In this document: piece by piece, positions 1 to 5,377 of the stretch
How the letters are laid out: each line of letters opens with the position of its first letter
Position numbering within the stretch: position 1 is the first letter of the stretch
Source of the DNA: Bacteroidota bacterium
Lineage (GTDB): Bacteria > Bacteroidota > Bacteroidia > AKYH767-A > CANKSK01
Reading direction: 5' to 3'
Assembly (NCBI GenBank): GCA_947485425.1
Contig: CANKSK010000099.1
Coordinates: 1 to 5,377 of the forward strand
Length of the DNA: 5,377 nucleotides
Notes under the pieces: model-generated
Databases searched by the model: none
The model's input: only the letters and a program-made list of their open reading frames with translations
Told to the model about the DNA's origin: nothing
Program-made: the position numbers and the translations under genes

Positions 1-14
1 AAAATACATTTCGG

Positions 15-34
15 ATTTCTGAGTTATTTCTGAG
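15..34 (+). repeat. 9-bp direct repeat with 11-bp period upstream of the L,D-transpeptidase
   Basis: ATTTCTGAG occurs at 15-23 and again at 26-34, so the copies are 11 bp apart, about one helical turn. A diverged relative (ATTTCGG) sits at 8-14. The repeat ends 14 bp before the transpeptidase ATG. Tandem half-sites with this period are known for OmpR/PhoB-type response regulators, so an operator is possible, but the position so close to the start and the short length also fit chance or the tail of an upstream gene outside the window. The repeat is directly visible; its function is not. Confidence 0.4.
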
Positions 35-48
35 AGCTTCAATACATT

Positions 49-711
49 ATGAAAATCAAAATTATAGGCATATTATTATTGGCATTGGGACTTTTACCCT
101 TAAATCCCGGCTTTACCTTTGAGGGTTATTTACACATGCCCATTGTAAAGCACCCTGAACCCGAAGAACAGGATGTGATTGAATTTTTAAACAATTTTGT
201 TCCCAAAAAATACGCATCAGAAATATTTGATACGTATTTGTATGTTTCTATCAAAAAACAAAAATTATATCACATTGTGAATAACAGAATTGTCCATAGC
301 TATTCAATAGGCGGAGCCAAGAGAGGAATTGGAAACAAATTTGGAAGTTTACAAACCCCAATAGGTCTGCATACGATTGCCAATAAATATGGATATGAAA
401 CACCAATAGGTGGTCTTTTTGTTGAAAGAAGGTTCACCGGTAAAATTTGCGAGATACACGATGAAAAGTTCTGTATGGGAAAAGATGATGTCACTACCCG
501 AATTTTATGGCTTCAAGGAGAAGAACCTGGTTTGAATAAAGGTGGCGATATTGACAGCTACAATCGAAATATTTATATTCACGGCACCCCAGAAGAGGGA
601 CTTATTGGCACGCCTTCATCCAAAGGATGTGTAAGAATGAAAAACAGCGAAGTAAAGGACCTTTTTGAGTATGCCTATATCGGCATGAAAGTACTTATTT
701 TGGAGGAATAA
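49..711 (+). CDS. L,D-transpeptidase, YkuD family, exported
   Basis: Probable murein L,D-transpeptidase. The family uses a catalytic Cys to make 3-3 cross-links in peptidoglycan or to attach proteins to it, outside the cytoplasmic membrane. The 220-residue product starts with a short basic end (MKIK) and a hydrophobic stretch at about residues 5-19, a likely signal peptide or membrane anchor. There is no lipobox Cys. The YkuD domain covers about residues 62-218: TPIG at 103-106, then HGT at 178-180 and SSKGCVRM at 190-197, with His178 and Cys194 the expected catalytic pair, 16 residues apart. The usual SHGC is SKGC here. Two further Cys (134, 142) lie in the middle of the domain. An in-frame TGA at 31-33 leaves ATG 49 as the first good start; no clear Shine-Dalgarno is visible. 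It is convergent with the HD phosphohydrolase. Family assignment is firm; the exact reaction (cross-linking, protein attachment or other) is not determined. Confidence 0.93.
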   Translation: MKIKIIGILLLALGLLPLNPGFTFEGYLHMPIVKHPEPEEQDVIEFLNNFVPKKYASEIFDTYLYVSIKKQKLYHIVNNRIVHSYSIGGAKRGIGNKFGSLQTPIGLHTIANKYGYETPIGGLFVERRFTGKICEIHDEKFCMGKDDVTTRILWLQGEEPGLNKGGDIDSYNRNIYIHGTPEEGLIGTPSSKGCVRMKNSEVKDLFEYAYIGMKVLILEE

Positions 712-719
712 AATTTTCC

Positions 720-742
720 AGTTTTTATTAAAAACTATTTTT
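720..742. terminator. AT-rich hairpin between convergent genes, possible terminator
   Basis: AGTTTTT at 720-726 and AAAAACT at 730-736 form a perfect 7-bp stem around a 3-nt ATT loop. On the + strand it is followed by ATTTTTA, a short T tract. It lies in the 29-bp gap between the stops of the L,D-transpeptidase and the HD phosphohydrolase, where a terminator is expected. The stem has a single G-C pair, so it would be weak. Read on the - strand it lacks a good trailing T run. Confidence 0.42.
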
Positions 743-2816
743 ACATCGTGTATTCGATGCGGGTGTGGTGAATACTCATCAATTGTTTTAAAAATATTTT
801 CTTGATTTCATCCATTTCCCTGAAGGTGATGGGCGCATTTATAAATTGTTTTTGACTGATTTGATTTTCAATGATGGCATCGATGAGATTCTGTATAGAC
901 TGCATATCTGTTTTTTGCAAACTTCTTGAAGCAGCCTCAATAGAATCAGCCATCATAAGGACAGCCATTTCTTTGGAAAAAGGAATGGGCCCCGGATATC
1001 TGAACTGATCTACATCAACTTTACGGTCAGGATAATTTTTGAGATAGGATTGATAAAAATATTGTACCACCGTAGTACCATGATGGGTTCGGATAAAATG
1101 TAGTATTTGAGCAGGAATTTTGGCTTTACGCGCCTTATCGAAACCTTTTTCTACATGGCTGATGATGATTTGCGCACTCTGATCGAAAGACAAATCGTCA
1201 TGAGGATTAGCTCCGGCATTTAGATTTTCGATAAAATATGCAGGCATATCGATTTTACCAATATCGTGATACATGGCTCCTGCCCTCACGAGCAAAGAAT
1301 TCCCTCCAATTTTTTGTACGGCAGCTTCCGCTAGGTTGGCCACTTGCAAAGAATGCTGAAAGGTACCCGGGGCCTTTAAAGACAATTCGCGCAGAAGCAA
1401 GGAGTTTGAATTTGACAATTCAAGCAAGGTCATATCTGAAATAAAACCAAAAACCCTTTCAAAGACCATAATCAGCGGATAAACAAAGAGAAATAGCAAG
1501 CCATTTCCAATAAAAAAACGCATTTCATACCAATCGATATTTTCTATTGAGCCCTCGTGAATAAGGGAAATACCAATATGAATCATACCATAGGCAGACA
1601 TGATAAATGCCGAGGTAAAAAACAATTGAGAACGATTTCTGAGCTTCACCATACTAAAAATGGCCACCATCCCTACGATCAGCTGAATAAAAACAAATTC
1701 AAAACTATTGGGAGCCATCAAGCCAATGATGAGCAAGGCAATAAGGTGCGTAAACAAAGCGAGCCGTGTATCAAAAAAAGTACGGACAATGACAGGCAAA
1801 ATACAATAAGGTAAAAGATATAAACTAAACATATTCCTTCTAAAAATCCAAGCATGTATAATCACCATAAAGCAAACCAAAAAAGTCAAAAAGACTACTT
1901 GCAAATGATCCGAAAAGATATCGCTTCTAAAATAAAAGAGAAAAAGATGCAACATCAACAGGCAAACCAAGGTGAGTATTAAATAACCCACATAAAGGGC
2001 CCAAGAAGAACGAGAATGATCGGAATTGCCTTCATATTCAGCTTTTAGAGAGGAAAGGATCTTGAATTTTTCAGGGGTAATCAGTTCGGATTTATGGATG
2101 ATATTTTCCCCGGCCTGCACCATTCCACGTGTTGGTGAAATATTGTCAACAAGTTCTTTTAAAGCCGCTGTATTCGATTCCTCATCATAAAAAACATTAT
2201 TTGTCAGCGCATTTTCAAGCAAAGGCTTTAGGAATTTGGATTCTTGAGGTGGCATTTTTCCAAGTTCCTCAAACAAAAACTTTTGAGCCTTATCCAAGGT
2301 ATAAAAATCATCTATTTCTGCTTCTGATGACACATTATTGCGAACCACATTCACAACAAAATCGATAGCTTGATCCGATAATTTGCCTGTAGGCAAAATC
2401 ACACCCTTATCAAACAAATTCTGCAAAATGCTTTGACCGGCAGAAAACATATTTTTTTTTGCAGAAAAATCGGCATTGGAATTGTTTCTTTCTTTTTCCC
2501 AAGCGAGGTTGAAATCATTTTTAAATGAAGACAGCTGCCTTTGCACGATGGAATCATTAAACTTAAAATAAGGATGAGTAGAGTTGAGAATGGATATTTT
2601 TTCAACGCTGATTTCCTCTGGTGATTTATTGATCGCAAAATCGAATGGCGCATTGAGGTCTTCATGTTTCCAAGTGCGACCTTTTTCGAAATCGAATTTA
2701 AATTTTATTTCTTTAGGCAGTGCAAGAACAATTGCAATCACGCAAACCAAAAGGAGGGCATAGCGAATGATGACCCCTTTTTTACCGCTAAAAACACCTT
2801 TTATCGTACTTTCCAT
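741..2816 (-). CDS. 7TM-HD family phosphohydrolase (PgpH/YqfF-type), probable cyclic-di-AMP phosphodiesterase
   Basis: Integral membrane phosphohydrolase. Characterised members (Listeria PgpH) hydrolyse c-di-AMP to pApA, lowering a nucleotide that controls potassium, turgor and wall homeostasis. Numbering from ATG 2816 (691 aa): TM1 at about 17-33; an extracytoplasmic 7TMR-HDED-type domain at about 34-270, including LNAPFDFAI; seven hydrophobic segments at about 273-452; then a cytoplasmic HD domain to the C-terminus. Metal-ligand motifs are intact: QHSLQVANLAEAA (His488), YHDIGK (His517-Asp518), SHVEKG (His554), THHGT (His578-His579) and MADSIEAA (Asp624). Length and domain order match the family. 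The frame also offers a TTG at 2840, adding 8 residues. I prefer ATG 2816 because the promoter-like element at 2851-2880 would place the transcript start almost on the TTG. The gene has its own promoter, divergent from the thiolase. An A9 run on the coding strand (2452-2460) encodes Lys-Lys-Asn. Substrate is inferred from family. Confidence 0.93.
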   Translation of the reverse strand: MESTIKGVFSGKKGVIIRYALLLVCVIAIVLALPKEIKFKFDFEKGRTWKHEDLNAPFDFAINKSPEEISVEKISILNSTHPYFKFNDSIVQRQLSSFKNDFNLAWEKERNNSNADFSAKKNMFSAGQSILQNLFDKGVILPTGKLSDQAIDFVVNVVRNNVSSEAEIDDFYTLDKAQKFLFEELGKMPPQESKFLKPLLENALTNNVFYDEESNTAALKELVDNISPTRGMVQAGENIIHKSELITPEKFKILSSLKAEYEGNSDHSRSSWALYVGYLILTLVCLLMLHLFLFYFRSDIFSDHLQVVFLTFLVCFMVIIHAWIFRRNMFSLYLLPYCILPVIVRTFFDTRLALFTHLIALLIIGLMAPNSFEFVFIQLIVGMVAIFSMVKLRNRSQLFFTSAFIMSAYGMIHIGISLIHEGSIENIDWYEMRFFIGNGLLFLFVYPLIMVFERVFGFISDMTLLELSNSNSLLLRELSLKAPGTFQHSLQVANLAEAAVQKIGGNSLLVRAGAMYHDIGKIDMPAYFIENLNAGANPHDDLSFDQSAQIIISHVEKGFDKARKAKIPAQILHFIRTHHGTTVVQYFYQSYLKNYPDRKVDVDQFRYPGPIPFSKEMAVLMMADSIEAASRSLQKTDMQSIQNLIDAIIENQISQKQFINAPITFREMDEIKKIFLKQLMSIHHTRIEYTM

Positions 2817-2850
2817 GTGTTGAATCCCAAAGGAAAGCAATTTAGGAAGA

Positions 2851-2880
2851 GAAAATTAAATTGCAAGCCCTAAATGCAAA
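2851..2880 (-). promoter_or_regulatory. Candidate Bacteroidota-type promoter for the HD phosphohydrolase
   Basis: On the - strand, TTTG (2880-2877) is followed after 18 nt by TAATTTTC (2858-2851). The known Bacteroides primary-sigma consensus is TTTG, about 19-21 nt, TAnnTTTG, so this has a perfect -33 box, one mismatch in the -7 box and slightly short spacing. Transcription would start near 2840-2846, giving a leader of about 25-30 nt before ATG 2816 and leaving almost no leader for the alternative TTG at 2840. Assigned by eye only. Confidence 0.45.
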
Positions 2881-2890
2881 ATTAGAACAA

Positions 2891-2923
2891 TTTCCGTATT
2901 GATGCGAAATTATATACTTTCGC
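2891..2923 (+). promoter_or_regulatory. Candidate Bacteroidota-type promoter for the thiolase
   Basis: TTTC (2891-2894) lies 20 nt before TACTTTCGC (2915-2923). Against TTTG / TAnnTTTG each box has one mismatch and the spacing is right. Transcription would begin near 2929-2931, about 24 nt before ATG 2954. It is separated by about 10 bp from the oppositely oriented promoter-like element of the HD phosphohydrolase, so the two would be back to back without overlapping. Confidence 0.45.
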
Positions 2924-2924
2924 A
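2903..2924. promoter_or_regulatory. 7-8-7 bp inverted repeat over the thiolase promoter, possible operator
   Basis: TGCGAAA (2903-2909) and TTTCGCA (2918-2924) are perfect inverted copies separated by the AT-only-but-one spacer TTATATAC. The right arm coincides with the proposed -7 box of the thiolase promoter, so a dimeric repressor bound here would block it. An alternative is that both arms are -7 boxes: the - strand reads TAATTTCGC at 2912-2904, the mirror of TACTTTCGC on +, which would make a symmetric bidirectional promoter core. The dyad is directly visible; either function is inference. Confidence 0.42.
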
Positions 2925-2953
2925 ATATTGAATATTTACTAAAACAATAACCC

Positions 2954-4132
2954 ATGAAAGAAGTATTTATTGTTGCCGCAGTGCGCACCCCTATCGGAAG
3001 TTTTAACGGCAGTTTATCTGGTTTTAGCGCCACCCAATTGGGGGCTATAGTCATCAAGGAGGCCATAAGCCGCGCAGGCATTGCACCTGAAGCTGTTGAA
3101 GAAGTTTTTATGGGCAACGTATATTCGGCAGGATTGGGTCAAGCACCTGCCAGGCAGGCTGCAATTTTTGCTGGATTACCCACAAGCACCATTTGTACTA
3201 CCCTCAACAAAGTTTGTGCATCAGGAATGAAAGCGGTAATGCTTGCGGCAGAATCCATCATGTTAGGCCATAACGATGTTGCCATTGGTGGCGGAATGGA
3301 AAGCATGAGCAATGTACCATATTATTTAGATAAAGCCAGAAGTGGTTACAGACTTGGTCATGGGCAGTTAACCGATGGCATCATCAAGGATGGCTTATGG
3401 GATGTGTATAAAGACTATCATATGGGACAAGCCGGCGAGCTATGTGCCAAAGAATATCAGATTACCCGTGAAGAACAGGATGCCTATGCCATTGAGTCTT
3501 ATAAACGCAGTGCAAGAGCCAATCAGGAAGGGGCATTTAAAGCCGAGATTGCAGGGGTAAGCATTCCGCAAAGAGGAAAAGATCCCGTGATGTTTATGGA
3601 GGATGAGGAATTTTCGAAGGTTGATTTCAGCAAGGTGGCGCAATTAAAACCTGTCTTTCAGAAGGAAGGCAGCATAACTGCAGCCAATGCCTCTACCCTC
3701 AATGATGGTGCTTCTGCACTCGTATTGATGAGCAAAGAAAAAATGGAAGCGATGGGCGTAAAACCGATCGGCAGAATTGTAAGCTTTGCAGATGCAGCAC
3801 AAGAGCCTGAGTGGTTTACCACTGCGCCGTCCAAAGCAATTCCACTTGCTCTTGAAAGAGCACATTTAACAAAAGAAAACATCGATTATTATGAAATCAA
3901 TGAGGCTTTTTCAGTTGTATCTATTGTTAATAATCGATTGATGAATTTAGATCCGAGCAAAGTGAATGTAAATGGGGGGGCGGTTTCCTTAGGACATCCA
4001 CTTGGATGCTCAGGAGCAAGAATTCTAACAACCCTCATCCATGTACTACATCAGAAAAAAGCAAAATATGGTGTGGCCGGCATTTGCAATGGTGGTGGCG
4101 GTGCATCAGCATTGGTTATGGAAGCCATTTAA
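2954..4132 (+). CDS. Acetyl-CoA C-acetyltransferase (thiolase II type)
   Basis: Cytosolic thiolase that reversibly condenses two acetyl-CoA to acetoacetyl-CoA, or cleaves it, in short-chain fatty acid, ketone-body or isoleucine breakdown. The 392-residue length is normal. All catalytic elements are present: the acyl-accepting Cys88 in NKVCASGMKAV, the GGGMESMSN segment at 112-120, Asn316 in NEAF, His348 in GGAVSLGHPLGCSG, and Cys378 in GICNGGGGAS. The block from about 216 to 260, with VDFSKV and ANASTLNDGA, recalls mitochondrial ACAT1 (T2) more than the cytosolic ACAT2 type; this is from memory, not an alignment. TAA at 2948-2950 is in frame just before the start, so ATG 2954 is the only reasonable start; no Shine-Dalgarno is seen. 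The NlpC/P60 gene follows after 25 bp on the same strand, suggesting one transcript, although the functions do not obviously connect. A G7 run (3974-3980) lies in the codons for the active-site glycine loop. Whether it favours synthesis or breakdown cannot be told. Confidence 0.95.
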   Translation: MKEVFIVAAVRTPIGSFNGSLSGFSATQLGAIVIKEAISRAGIAPEAVEEVFMGNVYSAGLGQAPARQAAIFAGLPTSTICTTLNKVCASGMKAVMLAAESIMLGHNDVAIGGGMESMSNVPYYLDKARSGYRLGHGQLTDGIIKDGLWDVYKDYHMGQAGELCAKEYQITREEQDAYAIESYKRSARANQEGAFKAEIAGVSIPQRGKDPVMFMEDEEFSKVDFSKVAQLKPVFQKEGSITAANASTLNDGASALVLMSKEKMEAMGVKPIGRIVSFADAAQEPEWFTTAPSKAIPLALERAHLTKENIDYYEINEAFSVVSIVNNRLMNLDPSKVNVNGGAVSLGHPLGCSGARILTTLIHVLHQKKAKYGVAGICNGGGGASALVMEAI

Positions 4133-4157
4133 TCAAAACCTTAAAAATTGATACATA

Positions 4158-4928
4158 GTGTACGGAATTATTAATCTCAGTGTGGTACCTGTTCGAAGCG
4201 AACCTTCAGACAGAAGCGAAATGCTTACACAGTTGCTCTTCGGTGAACATTTTCTCATCACCGCGAGCGAAGGTAGCTGGAAGAAGATTAAAGTAGCTTT
4301 TGATGGCTATGAAGGATGGATCGATGAGAAGCAATTTATTTCCATTACGGAAAATGAATTTCAATTGTTAAGAAACCCATATAGCACATTGAGTTTAGAC
4401 CTTGTTCAGGTAGCCGTGCATCAAGAACAATTTAACACCCTATTATTGGGAAGCACACTTCCGTTTTATGATGGAAAAACTTGCAGGGTAGGCACTATGG
4501 AATTCTCCTTTTCAGGACATAGCAGAAACTTAGAAGCGAAACCTACAAAAAGCACACTGATTGAAAATGCCTATATGTATTTAAATGCCCCCTATTTGTG
4601 GGGTGGTCGATCGCCCTTTGGCATTGATTGTTCCGGATTTACACAAATGGTTTATAAGCTAAATGGAATTCCAATACCCAGAGATGCCTCACAGCAAGCA
4701 CAGGTAGGCACGCTGGTAAATTTTTTAGATGAAGCGACCCCTGGAGATCTTGCCTTTTTCGAAAATGCGGAAGGAAATATTGTACATGTAGGAATTATTT
4801 TAGCCAATTCAATGATTATACATGCTTCTGGCAAGGTGCGCATTGACAAGTTGGATCATTATGGCATTTATCATTCAGAATTAAAAAAATACACGCACAC
4901 CTTGCGGGTCATTAAAAAGTTCGTTTAA
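4158..4928 (+). CDS. SH3-NlpC/P60 (C40) peptidase, possibly YkfC-like murein peptide hydrolase
   Basis: Cysteine peptidase of the NlpC/P60 family, which usually cut the D-Glu-diamino acid bond of peptidoglycan stem peptides. The 256-residue product has a bacterial SH3-like domain at about 3-65 (NLSVVPVRSEPS, then GYEGWI), a second, weaker beta-rich region at about 75-125, and the catalytic domain at about 131-256. Catalytic residues are Cys158 in GIDCSGF, His210 in NIVHVGI and His222 in IIHASG; PYLWGG at 145-150 is the usual lead-in. The start is GTG: an in-frame TGA at 4149-4151 leaves no ATG option, and the SH3 domain begins at once, so there is no signal peptide. That fits a cytoplasmic recycling enzyme of the YkfC type, which trims murein peptides with free N-terminal L-Ala, rather than a secreted hydrolase. 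It is probably co-transcribed with the thiolase. Family is firm; substrate and location are inferred. Confidence 0.92.
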   Translation: MYGIINLSVVPVRSEPSDRSEMLTQLLFGEHFLITASEGSWKKIKVAFDGYEGWIDEKQFISITENEFQLLRNPYSTLSLDLVQVAVHQEQFNTLLLGSTLPFYDGKTCRVGTMEFSFSGHSRNLEAKPTKSTLIENAYMYLNAPYLWGGRSPFGIDCSGFTQMVYKLNGIPIPRDASQQAQVGTLVNFLDEATPGDLAFFENAEGNIVHVGIILANSMIIHASGKVRIDKLDHYGIYHSELKKYTHTLRVIKKFV

Positions 4929-4941
4929 TTTCTGAACAGTA

Positions 4942-5377
4942 CTATTCGCCTTGCATCAGTTCCTTTGCATGCTGCAAAGCCACTTCCGAAGGATTATCCC
5001 CGGCAATCATTCGGGCGATTTCTACCACTCTTTCCTCGACACCTAGTTTACGAATGCCTGTTGATGTTTTCAACGCATCCGTTTCTTTGTATACAAACCA
5101 ATGGCAATCGCCTCTGCCAGCTAGCTGAGGCAAATGGGTAATGGCAATGACCTGATGGGTATTGGCAATATGCTCCATAATTCCCCCAACCTTGAGGGCT
5201 ACCTCACCGGAAATACCTGAATCGATTTCATCAAAAACCATACAAGGCAAAGATATTTTTTTAGCAATGAGCGCCTTTAGACATAGCATTAGCCTGGACA
5301 ATTCACCACCGGAAGCTACTTTGGCTAGATCATTAAAATCCATTCCCTTGTTGGCAGAAAATTGAAATTGAACCTTA
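4942..5377 (-). CDS. recN: DNA repair protein RecN, C-terminal part (5' end outside window)
   Basis: C-terminal ATPase lobe of RecN, the SMC-like protein that acts at double-strand breaks with RecA. The reading frame stays open to the window edge, so 144 codons are visible out of roughly 550 in a typical RecN; the N-terminal Walker A lobe and coiled coil lie to the right of the window. Visible motifs, in order: FSANKG just before the ABC signature ASGGELSR (about 5316-5293), Walker B with catalytic Glu in MVFDEIDSGISG (centred near 5230), and the H-loop ITHLPQLAGRGD (about 5142-5107). The protein ends in an ordinary way at TAG 4942-4944, so it is not truncated at this end. It is convergent with the NlpC/P60 gene, 13 bp away, with no evident terminator. 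The signature-Walker B-H-loop set with VASGGELSR and ITHLPQ is characteristic of RecN rather than RecF or SMC. Confidence 0.95.
   Translation of the reverse strand, partial: KVQFQFSANKGMDFNDLAKVASGGELSRLMLCLKALIAKKISLPCMVFDEIDSGISGEVALKVGGIMEHIANTHQVIAITHLPQLAGRGDCHWFVYKETDALKTSTGIRKLGVEERVVEIARMIAGDNPSEVALQHAKELMQGE

Noticed and set aside
5..32. TACATTTC (5-12) and TATTTCTG (25-32) as -7 boxes for the transpeptidase
   Set aside because: Each is one mismatch from TAnnTTTG, but the -33 position is outside the window for the first and not matched for the second, so no promoter is called.
3..122. A frame open from the left edge on + that could be the end of an upstream gene
   Set aside because: It would overlap the transpeptidase by more than 70 nt and shows no recognisable C-terminal motif; too short to judge without upstream sequence.
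1238..1444. Open frame on the + strand opposite the HD phosphohydrolase, and similar ones at 1557-1814, 2129-2368 and 2664-2873
   Set aside because: All lie antisense to a well-supported gene with intact catalytic motifs, and their translations have no recognisable domain or coherent composition.
2399..2665. Alternative - strand frame in the N-terminal half of the HD phosphohydrolase, with a hydrophobic stretch
   Set aside because: It overlaps the real frame on the same strand in another phase. The real frame is continuous here, so neither a frameshift nor a nested gene is needed.
2842..3117. Open frame on the - strand covering the divergent region and the thiolase 5' end
   Set aside because: It would run through both promoter-like elements and the start of a clear thiolase gene; the protein looks like a shadow of the thiolase reverse strand.
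3644..3882. Two overlapping - strand frames inside the thiolase
   Set aside because: Both are antisense to conserved thiolase sequence and share no family features; typical shadow frames.
1..5377. Search for a novel defence, mobile or CRISPR-like system
   Set aside because: No repeat array, transposase, integrase, toxin-antitoxin pair, RNA gene or cluster of unknown genes is visible. All five genes belong to known families and base composition does not shift noticeably between them.

Overview
The window looks like an ordinary chromosomal segment of a member of the Bacteroidota. It is AT-rich, starts lack clear Shine-Dalgarno sequences, promoter-like sites fit the Bacteroidota TTTG / TAnnTTTG pattern better than a sigma-70 -35/-10 pattern, and the proteins resemble families common in that phylum. 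I cannot place it more finely by eye. I see no mobile element, CRISPR array, tRNA or rRNA.

Layout, left to right: (1) an exported L,D-transpeptidase (YkuD fold) on the + strand. (2) A PgpH/YqfF-type membrane HD phosphohydrolase, a probable cyclic-di-AMP phosphodiesterase, on the - strand and convergent with (1) across a short AT-rich hairpin. (3) A divergent intergenic region of about 137 bp carrying one promoter-like element for each direction and a 7-8-7 bp inverted repeat over the + strand promoter. (4) An acetyl-CoA acetyltransferase (thiolase) on +, followed after 25 bp by (5) a GTG-initiated SH3-NlpC/P60 peptidase without a signal peptide, probably co-transcribed with it. (6) The C-terminal part of the DNA-repair ATPase RecN on -, running off the right edge and convergent with (5) after only 13 bp.

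Three of the five genes touch the cell envelope: (1) cross-links or anchors to peptidoglycan, (5) probably cleaves murein peptides (perhaps in cytoplasmic recycling), and (2) probably degrades c-di-AMP, a nucleotide tied in other bacteria to turgor and wall homeostasis. They are not in one operon, so a shared pathway is only a weak inference. The thiolase (acetoacetyl-CoA metabolism) and RecN (double-strand-break repair) are housekeeping genes.

Coding density is very high and no gene-free stretch exceeds about 140 bp. I found no convincing undescribed system. The best leads are small: the dyad over the thiolase promoter, an 11-bp-period direct repeat before the transpeptidase, a non-canonical residue in the transpeptidase active-site motif, and the apparent cytoplasmic location of the NlpC/P60 enzyme.
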